64,000 bases of DNA from Saccharomycopsis phalli (Eukaryota > Ascomycota > Saccharomycetes > Ascoideales > Saccharomycopsidaceae), in NCBI GenBank assembly GCA_020342235.1, contig CP073216.1, positions 1,178,001 to 1,242,000 of the forward strand, in the 5' to 3' direction. The position numbers were made by a program, and so were the translations under genes. The notes beneath the pieces were generated by a model. That model saw nothing but the letters and a program-made list of their open reading frames with translations, searched no databases and was not told where the DNA came from. This document shows positions 10,998 to 21,898 of this stretch, piece by piece (the first letter of the stretch is position 1; each line of letters opens with the position of its first letter).

Positions 10998-13900
10998 CCC
11001 TCCCATAATTAAAATTTCCTCATACCACTCAGCATCCGAAGTTTTTGAAATTGCTCTCTTGATAATCCCTTGGTAAGCATATCAGCTAGCATCTTGTCAG
11101 TAGTTAGGTGTCGTAGTTCAATGTTGCCATTTTTCACATGATGCCTGATAAAGTGATGCTTGATATCAATATGTTTAGTTCGATCATGTGACACTGGGTT
11201 TTTAGCAATATTAACGCAGCTCACATTGTCATCATGAACTATCAATTTTGCCAAGGGGATACCAAGTTCTGCAAACACCTGCTGTAACCATAGAGCATCT
11301 TTAATACCGTCAGTTAATGCCATGTATTCGGCTTCTGCTGTCGACAAAGCAATAGTCGACTGTTTTCTAGATCTCCAAGTAATAGCACCACCGCTATACC
11401 TAAACATGAAACCAGTAGTTGACTTCTTTCCGTCTTATCAGTAGCCCAGTCAGCATCACAATATCCCAAAAAATAATTCCCATGATCCTTTCTGGAATAA
11501 ACAATTTTCATATCCTCTGTTGCCTTCAAATATCTAAGAACACGCTTCGCAGCAACCCAATGCTTTTCCTTTGGAGATTGTAATATCTTGATAACACACC
11601 AACAATATAAGCAATATCAAACCGGACTGTATTAACAGCAAAAAGTAATTTGCCAACCAAGGATCGATACATTGTGGCATCCCAGTCCTTTGAGTCATCA
11701 GTTATAGTTAGATCCTGATTAGGATCCGCTGGTGTGTAGATAGGATTGCAATCTACCATCTGATACTCCTTTAGCATCAGGTGAACATAATCATGAAGAG
11801 AAAGCAGTATTGAGGCCTTATCTTGACTAATGTTCATTCCAAGAAACTTGCTAGCAACTCCTAGGTCTTTCATCTTAAAGTGCAGCATCAATTGAGCTTT
11901 AACCTTATCAATTCAGTCTGATCATTTCCAGCAATGAGAAGATCGTCGACATAAAGTGCGACCATAATAAACAAATTCCCATTTTTCTTAGAATACAAAC
12001 AATACTCCGCAGAGTTTTGCTTAAAACCAATCACATGTAACACTTCATTGATTTTGTCATTCCAAACCATTGGAGCTTGCTTCAAACCATAAATCGACTT
12101 ATTAAGCTTAAGAACATGATCTTCTTTTCCTTTGACCACAAAACCTTCAGGTTGAATCATGTAAAGGTCTTCCCTTAAATCACCATTGAGAAAAGCCGTT
12201 TTCACATCCATCTGATGAATAGTAAGTCTATATCTTGCAGCAATGGACAATGATTCGAATAGAAGCATACCTAAAGACAGGCGCAAAAGTTTCCACATAA
12301 TCAAGCCCTTTAATCTGAGTAAAACCTCTAGCCACAAGTCGTGCCTTGTGTTGACCATCACTCTTAATTGTAAAAACCCAACGGCAAGTGATAGGTCGAC
12401 GACCTTGCTTAGGTGGAACTAACAGAAAAGTCTGATTCTCATAGTGGGCTTCCATTTCCTTTTGAATAGCGTCTTTCCATAAGTAAGCATCATCAGAAGT
12501 AACAGCTTGATCAAATGTCATAGGTACATTCTCAAGAGAATGTTTAGCAGCCATAAAACAAGTAGCAGGATAATTCACACCATTCGTATTCATTTCGGAT
12601 TCATCTGTATCATCTGAGAGTGGCGTCTTAACGGATGTCAGGACACCATCATTAGAAGAACCATTTGTGACAATATCAGAGACACGAGGCTTCTTATCCC
12701 TCCCTGAAGACGAACGGTGGGTAGTAGGATCATGTTCATCAGAACTAAGCGGACCAGGAAAAAGGGGCTTAGGTTGGGAGCCTTTGTGACGGATAAGACG
12801 CTTTTGCGGCAAAGCAGAAGGTGGAGGCGGAGGCGGAGGAGGAGGACCAGCTGAAGTAGATACACCTTCCAGATATCTGAGATCAGAATCCGGGATTTTA
12901 GTATGTGAAATCTTCAGCTTTCCGTAGTACTTATAGATAATCTCATTTTGAGGTGTCTTTGGAAGATTATCAAAAGTAGTCGGAGGTATATCACCACAAA
13001 ACGGGTTATAGTTGGGATCATAGCGCTTAACCCTTGGATATGGGATAGGCCGCTTGTCTGACGGAGACCGATCATACTTGAAGAGATTGTGAGATGAACT
13101 GGAGTTCTTATAATCAATGGGATTGGTGTAAGGAACTTCTTGTGCTTGAGGAGTAGCAGGACGAGACAGTGATGTTTGTTGGGCAACATGATTGTCCAGC
13201 GACAGTGAAGCATCAGACTCCGCAGAAGTAGATTGTGATACATATTTCACAACCTGAAGTTGGGGTGATCCCGAAGTACTACCTGCAACCAGGTCAGTAG
13301 TTCCAGGGATATATTCCAACCGTCTGGGGTCGAGTATCTCTGAGTCACTGATCTCATCCGCATGAGACTCAGGCTCATCTGGTGTGTGCAGAAATCCAGG
13401 GTACGTGATGGCTTCACGACTTGGTTGAGGATCATCAAGGACAAGATGATTCTCATTAGAACCATTAGGATTACTCACATCAATCAGATCAATAGTAGAG
13501 GTCAGGTCAATTTCAGCATCTGAAGCGTCAGCGATGATTAGTTCATTTGACTTCGATGAACCAGAAACAACTAATTCATTTCCAATTTCGCGAGCAGCAG
13601 TGCGAATTAAGGCAGTATTATGATCCCTTAAGTAACCAAGCTCAGATCCAGTATCTTCAGCCAACTCAGACGCATTACCGCATGCATCTGATTTAGATAC
13701 TGTATCATTATCGTCCACTATCAACGAGGTGTCCAGAGGGTCAAGCTCGGATTCAACTATCAATTCATCTCTAGTCATAGAAATAGCTGGCTGAGAATTC
13801 ATAGGTAGAGAATGAATCCCTCCAATCTTTGGATTGCCAACCCCAGAAATTTGAGGAGGATTGATTGTGCTAGTCAGCGCCAGAGACACAGTTGGATAAA

Positions 13901-14398
13901 AAAATTTATCCTCCTCAAAAGTTGCTTGAGCAGCGCAAATAACCTTATTTGTTCTGGGGTCATAGAGTCGATATGCTTTTCGTTGCAATTCATAGCCAAT
14001 CATGACACAAGGAGAGGCTTTAGCATCGAGCTTTCCTTGACGGAGGGCCTTAGGAATAAGAGCATAAGCAACACATCCAAATTCTCGGAGAAATTTGTAG
14101 TTGAATGAGCGACCATACCATCGCTTGTATGTGACATCAAAATCAATAGAGCGTGATGGCGTACAATTAGCCAAAAAAACAGCAGTATTGATTGCTTCAG
14201 GCCAAAGTTGAGCTGGAACATTGGTATGAAGCATAAGAGTGCGGGCTTTATCTTGAAGTGTACGGTTCATTCGTTCGGCAACGCCATTTTGATACGAATG
14301 ATGGGGAACCGTGGTTTCGTGAGAGATGCCACGCTTGGTGAGGAAGTTAGTCAATTCTTCACTCACAAACTCACCTCCATTATCTGTACGGAGAGTAC

Positions 14399-14695
14399 TG
14401 TTGTGATGATTAAAATCCGAGACGGCATTAGCTAAACGGCATTACAATACGCCGTAGCTAAATGGCATTAGCTAAACGGCATTAGCTAAACGGCATTAGC
14501 TAAACGGCATTACAGTACGCCGTAGCTAAATGGCATTAGTTAAGCGGCATTACGACACGCCGTAGCTTATAAGAGGACTATAAATAAGAGGCAATGTGCC
14601 CACAATAAGTAAGTAGCTTACCAATAAGATAAATAAGTTAATACAAACAGTTTATCAAAGATGTCAGCTAAAGAAAGACTTTCCAAATTACAACA
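14399..14695 (+). repeat. LTR-A next to tRNA-Glu
   Basis: 297 bp with an expanded 14-bp U3 repeat. No target duplication is visible. The next 50 bp (14696-14745) look like a decayed copy of the LTR-A 3' end, so it landed in or recombined with an older LTR-A. Confidence 0.9.
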
Positions 14696-14763
14696 ACAGT
14701 TTCTCACATATCTCAGTTAAAGAAATCTCTTCCAAAAAACAACTTATATAACAAAAATATAAA

Positions 14764-14835
14764 CTCCGATACGGGGAATTGAACCCCGATCTGCGCTGTG
14801 AGAGAGCACCGTGCTAGCCATTACACTATATCGGA
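14764..14835 (-). tRNA. tRNA-Glu (CTC)
   Basis: Read on the minus strand it starts TCCGATATAGTG, with anticodon stem GTGCT/AGCGC around the loop CTCTCAC (anticodon CTC), T arm GGTTCAATTCC, acceptor end TATCGGA and discriminator G. It is close to yeast tRNA-Glu and has no intron. A T-rich stretch lies downstream. Gypsy element D begins 15 bp upstream of its 5' end. Confidence 0.93.
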
Positions 14836-14850
14836 ATATTTTATTTAGTT

Positions 14851-15154
14851 TGTAATATTTTAGGTCCGTTAGGGTAATGGGCCTAATAATTACCTCCTTA
14901 TATTATTATTGTTATAATCCGGTTTTCAAGGAAAACAAGCTTACAAGATGTAGGTAAAAGGTTAGTTGGCCATAAGGCCTGGCGTCATGTATTTATAGTT
15001 CTTTCTAGTGGCATCCTTCTCCTCTTTCTCGAGGCTTTGCATGTTGGCTTTTAGATACAACCTGCAGGTTGGCCGCTTACCCTAGGGTAACACGTAGAGT
15101 GATTCACGTGCCAGTCATATACCAAAAGGGAGGTACCGGGAATTGCCCGTTACA
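14851..15154 (-). repeat. LTR-D, 3' LTR of gypsy element D
   Basis: 304 bp, TGTAATATTT to CCGTTACA on the plus strand. On the minus strand the polypurine tract ends right at its border. It lies 15 bp upstream of tRNA-Glu. Related, more diverged copies are at 31825-32089 and 39533-39973. Confidence 0.93.
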
Positions 15155-15187
15155 GTTTCCCCCCTCAAGCGTAGGTCGTCCCTTGAC

Positions 15188-18100
15188 CTACCAAGACTGG
15201 GCGGAATCTAGTTTTTCGAGGTCCTGCATGAGTCGTTCTTTTAGTTCGTCTGGTATCCTTTCAATCCAGCGCGCGGGGATGGTAACAGGTGTTGGTTTAT
15301 CTCTGTAAAGTACCACCGCCGTGTCGTTGTTAATTTCAATAATTAAGACAATCAGTTCTAAGTTTTGTTCATGCCATCCTCCGGTCGCGACAAGTTCCGT
15401 TGGGTAGTATTTCCGTAAGTTCTTCACATTCACCGTTATTCTCTTCCGGGGTCCAACCTGGACTATAAAACTATTAGGATTTTCTGTAGCAGTTAGGCGG
15501 AAGGGACCCTCGAACGGGGATTCGAACTTCTTTTCTTTTTCGGAACCGGTAGAAATGGCTTTTCTGTTTAACAAGGCAACCTCTCCATTTTTAAACGTGA
15601 TGTCAGAGCGATGTTTGTTATATTGATAACTCTGACGGATTTGGGCTTCTGCCATGTTCAGTTTGAGTATTTGGAGCGTCTGATCTTGTATTTCCACAAA
15701 ATGATTTCCGGCGACAATGGGAGGGTCATTGATTAATCGCGTAATATCATATCCCACCACAATTTCCCAATATCTTGGATGGTACCCGAGATCCGCGAAG
15801 AATGGTGTTGTTTTGATGGATTCTTGATATTGGCTATTGTACGCGAATTGGACCACTGGTAACATTCTACACCACAGCTTGCCTTTGGTGTAGCGACATA
15901 TACGTAGGGCTTGTACTAAGTTTCTGTTCATTCTCTCTGTTTGTCCGTCTGTTTGTGGGTGGGCAGAGGTGGATAAGCGGTGATCAATACCCATTCGTTC
16001 CGTGACTGTTTTCCAGAAGTTGTTCACAAACAATGTCCCTCTATCCGATACTAACGTTCTCGGAACGCCATGTTCGCAAATAATATGTTTGAAGAAAAGT
16101 TCCGCAAATTGTTCGGCGGTACATGTTTTCTTACACGGAATGAATTTCGCCCTCTTTGAAAGACGGTCGACCACGACCAATATGCTGTTAAAACCCTCAT
16201 CTTCCGGAAAACCTGAGATAAAGTCCAACGAAAGGTCCGTCCAACGGGCCATAGGAACTTCAAGTGGTTGGGCGAGCCCATTAGGTGGTTGATTAGATGG
16301 TTTAGTAGCCCGGCAGGCCTCACAGCGAAGTAGATGTTTTCGAATAGTTCGCTCCATTCCTGGCCAGTAAAATCCCAGGGCTTGGATTTGACGAGTCATT
16401 TTGTGCGGGCCCATGTGAATGCTGCCGGCGGCGTTATGAAATAAGTGTATGATCTTTGTCTGCCATCGTCCACGTGGCAAACAGACTTTGGTGGTGTCAA
16501 ATTTGGACGTTCTGAAAACCAAAAGTTTGTTGTTGTTAACTTTCTGAATCAGGTAGAACTTCAATAAGGCCTGGTGCTCCTTAGGACACGGGGCGTTTTC
16601 AAATAGGACTTGATACATTAATTTAAAATTGGGGTCTGAGAGGTATTCCTCCTTCTCAATGGGTTGTAAACCTGGGTGTGTGGTGATTTCAGTATATTGT
16701 AATGAAGTGCCGGTATTTGTATTGGCGGTGAAAATGGCGCTGAGCGCACAGCGGCTAAGCGCGTCTGCGGCTCCGTTAAGATGGCCTGATTTGTAGTTGA
16801 TGGTAAAATTAAAGTCGGCAAGGAAGTGGAGCCAACGAATTAAACGTGGATTGTCTTCACTTTTGGAGGAGTTGAGGTATTTTAAAGAGTGATGATCCGT
16901 AAAGACTTCAAAAGGTTTGGTCAAATAGTGTCTCCATTGTCTGAGAGCTAGGACGATAGCGAGTAGTTCTTTTTCTCGCACGGGGTAACGAAGTTGTGCG
17001 TCTTGAAGTTGTTTAGACATATAAGCAACTACGCCTATTGTTGTTCCTTCGTCAGTTAATTGTTCAAGGACGGCTCCTGTAGTATAATTGGACGCGTCCG
17101 CCGTAACTCGGCATGTCAATAAGGGATCAAACACGATCAATGTCGGAGCGGTAGTTAGTGCTGCTTTCAAAGTCACAACCGCCTTTTCTTGTTCTTCCGA
17201 CCATGGTAATTTCTTATTGTAATATGCATGTAGGGGTCTAACAATACTCGCAAAATCGCGAATAAATCGTCGGTAGTAGCTAGCAAGACCGACAAACGAG
17301 CGAGTTTGCTCTGGGGTCTCAACGATGAAGCGACGTACAGCATCGATCTTTTCATCATCCACGTGGATTCCTTTGGCCGAAACGCGGTAGCCAAGGAAAC
17401 TGACATTTTCAAGGTAGAATTCAGATTTCTTGGTGCTAACTGTTAAGCGCGCTTGCCTGAAGACTTCCATCACGGATTGGATATGTCGCGTGTGAGTCGC
17501 CTCGTCAGGTGAGAAGATGAGTACGTCGTCAAGGTACACGACACAAAATGTTTCAAGTGGGAGGAGGAGCTTATTCATAACTGCTTGGAACGTAGCTGGT
17601 GCGTTGCATAATCCAAACGGCATTACGTTCCAACCATACTGACCAAAAGGCGTCACCATGGCTGTCTTGTGTCTGTCCTGTGGTGACACCAAAATTTGAT
17701 GATATCCGCTGACAAGGTCGAGTTTGGAGAAAACTTTAGCTCCGTGTATTAAGTCCAATAGGTCCTCAATACGTGGGAGAGGGAACCGTGATTTCACCGT
17801 GATGTCGTTTAAGCCTCTATAGTCCACGCAAAGGCGTTTGCTTCCGTCTTTCTTTTTGACAAATAACACCGGTGCTCCATAGGGAGACGAGGTGGGGAAG
17901 ATTCGATTGCTTCGAATAAGGTCTTCGATTTGTTCTTTAAGTTCAGCCCTGTTGTCCGGACTCAACCGGTATGGGTGTTTGTAACTGGGTAGACGGCCCG
18001 GAATAATGTGGATGTGATGCATTACCTGTCTAAATGTGGGTCCACCATCTGGTAGTTTTTCGTTAATCACATCCTGATAATCCCGGAGTACCGCTTGCAC

Positions 18101-18292
18101 TTTTGTATTGCGTGCTGTTATGGCCGAGAGGGAGTTAATTTTTAATTGTTGCCGCGAATTTGTCGGGGCCCTCCGGCTGTGAGAGTCTTCTGGCTCACTG
18201 GCTAAATCGCCGACAAATTCAATTAGGTTTGCAGTGTTTTGGTTTGGCGTGTCTCCGCGCGAGATGTTATGAAACGCCGCGGACTTCGTCAT
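15188..18292 (-). CDS. Ty3/gypsy Pol (RT-RNase H-integrase), element D, partial
   Basis: An open frame of about 1034 codons. RT shows FVKKKDGSKRLCVDYRGLND, FSKLDLVSGYHQI, MPFGLCNAPATFQ and the YLDD box (VVYLDDVLIFS). RNase H follows (TADASNYTTGAVL, FTDHHSLKYL). Integrase has the H-H-C-C finger ending CEACRATK and a DDE core (LSLDFISGF, VSDRGTLFV, QTDGQTERMNR). The order RT-RH-IN defines Ty3/gypsy. No clear chromodomain is seen at the C-terminus. Gag and protease are not present. The first residues are simply where the surviving frame opens, not a proven start. Confidence 0.92.
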   Translation of the reverse strand: MTKSAAFHNISRGDTPNQNTANLIEFVGDLASEPEDSHSRRAPTNSRQQLKINSLSAITARNTKVQAVLRDYQDVINEKLPDGGPTFRQVMHHIHIIPGRLPSYKHPYRLSPDNRAELKEQIEDLIRSNRIFPTSSPYGAPVLFVKKKDGSKRLCVDYRGLNDITVKSRFPLPRIEDLLDLIHGAKVFSKLDLVSGYHQILVSPQDRHKTAMVTPFGQYGWNVMPFGLCNAPATFQAVMNKLLLPLETFCVVYLDDVLIFSPDEATHTRHIQSVMEVFRQARLTVSTKKSEFYLENVSFLGYRVSAKGIHVDDEKIDAVRRFIVETPEQTRSFVGLASYYRRFIRDFASIVRPLHAYYNKKLPWSEEQEKAVVTLKAALTTAPTLIVFDPLLTCRVTADASNYTTGAVLEQLTDEGTTIGVVAYMSKQLQDAQLRYPVREKELLAIVLALRQWRHYLTKPFEVFTDHHSLKYLNSSKSEDNPRLIRWLHFLADFNFTINYKSGHLNGAADALSRCALSAIFTANTNTGTSLQYTEITTHPGLQPIEKEEYLSDPNFKLMYQVLFENAPCPKEHQALLKFYLIQKVNNNKLLVFRTSKFDTTKVCLPRGRWQTKIIHLFHNAAGSIHMGPHKMTRQIQALGFYWPGMERTIRKHLLRCEACRATKPSNQPPNGLAQPLEVPMARWTDLSLDFISGFPEDEGFNSILVVVDRLSKRAKFIPCKKTCTAEQFAELFFKHIICEHGVPRTLVSDRGTLFVNNFWKTVTERMGIDHRLSTSAHPQTDGQTERMNRNLVQALRICRYTKGKLWCRMLPVVQFAYNSQYQESIKTTPFFADLGYHPRYWEIVVGYDITRLINDPPIVAGNHFVEIQDQTLQILKLNMAEAQIRQSYQYNKHRSDITFKNGEVALLNRKAISTGSEKEKKFESPFEGPFRLTATENPNSFIVQVGPRKRITVNVKNLRKYYPTELVATGGWHEQNLELIVLIIEINNDTAVVLYRDKPTPVTIPARWIERIPDELKERLMQDLEKLDSAQSW

Positions 18293-18314
18293 AAGGGACA
18301 GTTGTTCTTTCGTG

Positions 18315-18625
18315 TGTTGTGATGATTAAAATCCGAGACGGCATTAGCTATCGGCATTGGTTAAACGGCATTAGCTAAACGGCATTAGCTATCGGCATTG
18401 GTTAAACGGCATTAGCTAAACAGCATTAGCTAAACGGCATTATAATACGCCGTAGCTAAATGGCATTAGTTAAGCGGCATTACGACACGCCGTAGCTTAT
18501 AAGAGGACTATAAATAAGAGGCAATGTGCCCACAATAAGTAAGTAGTTTACCTATAAGATAAATAAGTTAATACAAACAGTTTATCAAAGATGTCAGCTA
18601 AAGAAAGACTTTCCAAATTACAACA
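18315..18625 (+). repeat. LTR-A, 5' LTR of the outer element
   Basis: 311 bp. The U3 contains several shuffled copies of the 14-bp repeat, in a different order from the 3' LTR at 29110. TATA-like ACTATAAATAAG. The gag ATG is at 18591, inside the LTR. Confidence 0.93.
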
Positions 18626-21615
18626 GGTTATGATGCATCCTGCAAGCGTCCTGCAGTTCCCCTCTGAATTAACATTGACTGGTCCAGAGACTTATCATGT
18701 TTGGATGAAGGAACTCGAGGACTTTCTTTTTGGCTTCGGGGTCGGCTTACTTCAATACGCCGAAAATGGAACTCTGAGCATCGAACTGGACGATATCTCG
18801 GACATTTCTTCTGCTTTCTTTATTGAACAATTGGATAGTGTGTTTGGTATTGTTCTCAAGGCAAGTATTAGCCAAGAGATTCGCGGAATTATTCGCTCCA
18901 CGCACTCACGTCTGACTGCTAGAAATCAATTTTTGTTTCTTCAAGAGAAGTATGGTACTCTTCCACTCCCAGTGGCTCTCACTAGCGCTGGGATTCTGGA
19001 AGAAGCTACTAGGCCCACTGAGTTTGTTGACATCAGGGCAATGCTTCAACGCAAAAATTTGTTGGTTAGACAGCAATTGACTAAGGAGGCAATCATTGCA
19101 TTATGGACTTTGGATAACATGATGCAACTTGGTGTGCCATATCCGGTTATCTCAAGCGTGATTAAAGAGCTTGAACACAAGGGGATTACTACTAATACTC
19201 TTCTGTATCAGGTCTTGCATGAGATAACTGGATCGCATGAGTATGTTCGTCTGAACAGTCTTGCACTTTTGGGTCACGATTCTCTGTCTAAGAAGACGTC
19301 CAAACCTCGTCGCAAAGGTAAAAAGAAGGAAAAGCAACAACCATATGATGAAGAGTATCCTCAAGGTATGTTGGCTTATTCCTTCCTTGGACATCTGTTA
19401 CTGATACCAACATTTCTTGATACTGGTGCCAGTGGACATTTCTTCTCTGACATTCGTTTCTTTCAAAACATGATTCCAGAGAATGGCTCTATTCTGGGTG
19501 TTGCTGGAAACCTTGCGATTGTTGGGAAAGGTACAGTTCGGATTTCTACTCCAGCTGGACCTTTTATTCTACATGATGTTGGTTACACTCCTAACGGTAT
19601 TGCTAACCTTATCTCGGTTGGAAAAGCTTCTAATCATAAGTTAGAGTTTCTCTTCAATCATCAAGGTGCCACTATCCGCTCCACCAAGAAAATGTTTGCT
19701 CATCGAGATCCACTTTCAAACCTTTACACTGTTTCATGTGAACCTTCTACTGTGATTCCGAAGCAGATTGCTTACAAGGCTGTGTCCTCTGGCCGTGATA
19801 TTGATCGCTGGCATAGAAGACTTGGCCATCCTAGCGCTTCTGTTATGGCCTCGCTTGTTAAGATTCATCCACTCTGGAAGGCTGGTCAGAGTTTACTGAG
19901 TTGTACCGGATGTATTACTGGTAAAACTGTTGACTCTGCTCCTAAAGAACGGACCACCAATCCTTCTCAGCCACTTGAGTTAGTCCATGTGGATCTTTGT
20001 GGGCCATTTAACTACGGATCCTACGATGCATCTCGGTATTTCTTGACTATTGTTGACGGCTATACAAAATGGACCACTGTTGTTTGCCTCAATAAGAAAT
20101 CTGGATGCACTCAAGGTATCATTAATTTTATTAATACCTCTGAAACAATGTTCCGCAGTAAAGGATTGACTTACTGCGTTGGTACTCTCCGTACAGATAA
20201 TGGAGGTGAGTTTGTGAGTGAGGAATTGACTAACTTCCTCACCAAGCGTGGCATCTCTCACGAAACCACGGTTCCCCATCATTCGTATCAAAATGGCGTT
20301 GCCGAACGAATGAACCGTACACTTCAAGATAAAGCCCGCGCTCTTATGCTTCATACCAATGTTCCAGCTCAACTTTGGCCTGAAGCAATCAATACTGCTG
20401 TTTTTTTGGCTAATTGTACGCCATCACGCTCTATTGATTTTGATGTCCCATACAAACGATGGTATGGTCGCTCTTTCAACTACAAATTTCTCCGAGAATT
20501 TGGATGTGTTGCTTATGCTATTATTCCTAAGGCCCTCCGTCAAGGAAAGCTCGATGCTAAAGCCTCTCCTTGTGTCATGATTGGCTATGAATTGCAACGA
20601 AAAGCATATCGACTCTATGACCCCAGAACAAATAAGGTTATTTGCGCTGCTCAAGCAACTTTTGAGGAGGATAAATTTTTTTATCCAACTGTGTCTCTGG
20701 CGCTGACTAGCACAATCAATCCTCCTCAAATTTCTGGGGTTGGCAATCCAAAGATTGGAGGGATTCATTCTCTACCTATGAATTCTCAGCCAGCTATTTC
20801 TATGACTAGAGATGAATTGATAGTTGAATCCGAGCTTGACCCTCTGGACACCTCGTTGATAGTGGACGATAATGATACAGTATCTAAATCAGATGCATGC
20901 GGTAATGCGTCTGAGTTGGCTGAAGATACTGGATCTGAGCTTGGTTACTTAAGGGATCATAATACTGCCTTAATTCGCACTGCTGCTCGCGAAATTGGAA
21001 ATGAATTAGTTGTTTCTGGTTCATCGAAGTCAAATGAACTAATCATCGCTGACGCTTCAGATGCTGAAATTGACCTGACCTCTACTATTGATCTGATTGA
21101 TGTGAGTAATCCTAATGGTTCTAATGAGAATCATCTTGTCCTTGATGATCCTCAACCAAGTCGTGAAGCCATCACGTACCCTGGATTTCTGCACACACCA
21201 GATGAGCCTGAGTCTCATGCGGATGAGATCAGTGACTCAGAGATACTCGACCCCAGACGGTTGGAATATATCCCTGGAACTACTGACCTGGTTGCAGGTA
21301 GTACTTCGGGATCACCCCAACTTCAGGTTGTGAAATATGTATCACAATCTACTTCTGCGGAGTCTGATGCTTCACTGTCGCTGGACAATCATGTTGCCCA
21401 ACAAACATCACTGTCTCGTCCTGCTACTCCTCAAGCACAAGAAGTTCCTTACACCAATCCCATTGATTATAAGAACTCCAGTTCATCTCACAATCTCTTC
21501 AAGTATGATCGGTCTCCGTCAGACAAGCGGCCTATCCCATATCCAAGGGTTAAGCGCTATGATCCCAACTATAACCCGTTTTGTGGTGATATACCTCCGA
21601 CTACTTTTGATAATC
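18591..21615 (+). CDS. Gag-protease-integrase part of the outer A element
   Basis: Begins at ATG 18591 in the LTR (MSAKERLSKLQQ) and runs through the primer-binding site into Gag. Gag has no CCHC zinc knuckle; a basic stretch (KPRRKGKKKEKQQ, about residues 240-252) may bind RNA instead. The protease motif is FLDTGASGHFF. Integrase has the pre-integrase finger (RWHRRLGHP, CTGCITGK) and the DDE core. There is no frameshift between gag and pol: one frame covers all, as in Ty5 and copia. The reading frame stops where the reverse A element was inserted (21616). Confidence 0.9.
18626..18640 (+). other. Primer-binding site, probable half-tRNA-iMet type
   Basis: Directly after the LTR comes GGTTATGATGCATCC. 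Its first bases, GGTTATG, are complementary to the CATAACC of the initiator tRNA anticodon loop and stem. Copia and Ty5 are known to prime from the cut 5' half of initiator tRNA in this way. The same sequence follows the LTR at 10279 and, in reverse, ends at 26849. The tRNA itself is not in the window, so the match is from general knowledge. Confidence 0.6.
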
Positions 21616-21898
21616 TGTTGTAATTTGGAAAGTCTTTCTTTAGCTGACATCTTTGATAAACTGTTTGTATTAACTTATTTATCTTATAGGTAAACTACTT
21701 ACTTATTGTGGGCACATTGCCTCTTATTTATAGTCCTCTTATAAGCTACGGCGTGTCGTAATGCCGCTTAACTAATGCCATTTAGCTACGGCATATTGTA
21801 ATGCCATTTAGCTACGGCCTATTGTAATGCCGTTTAGCTAATGCCATTTAGCTAATGCCGTTTAGCTAATGCCGTCTCGGATTTTAATCATCACAACA
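21616..21898 (-). repeat. LTR-A, 3' LTR of the nested reverse element
   Basis: 283 bp, identical by eye to 26850-27132. The purine tract CCCTCCCATA (reverse) follows on its right. Confidence 0.95.

Larger units (their letters stand above)
10023..14695. mobile_element. Rearranged cluster of family-A copia pieces
   Basis: Order: LTR-A (+) 10023-10278; start of gag (+) 10279-10741; LTR-A (-) 10742-10997; the 3' two thirds of an A element in reverse 10998-14398; LTR-A (+) 14399-14695. None of the outer junctions has matching 5-bp duplications (ACGAA before 10023, ACAGT after 14695). The reverse pol part is broken about four or five times. The arrangement fits an insertion of one A copy into another followed by recombination between A copies that removed the rest. 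Confidence 0.8.
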
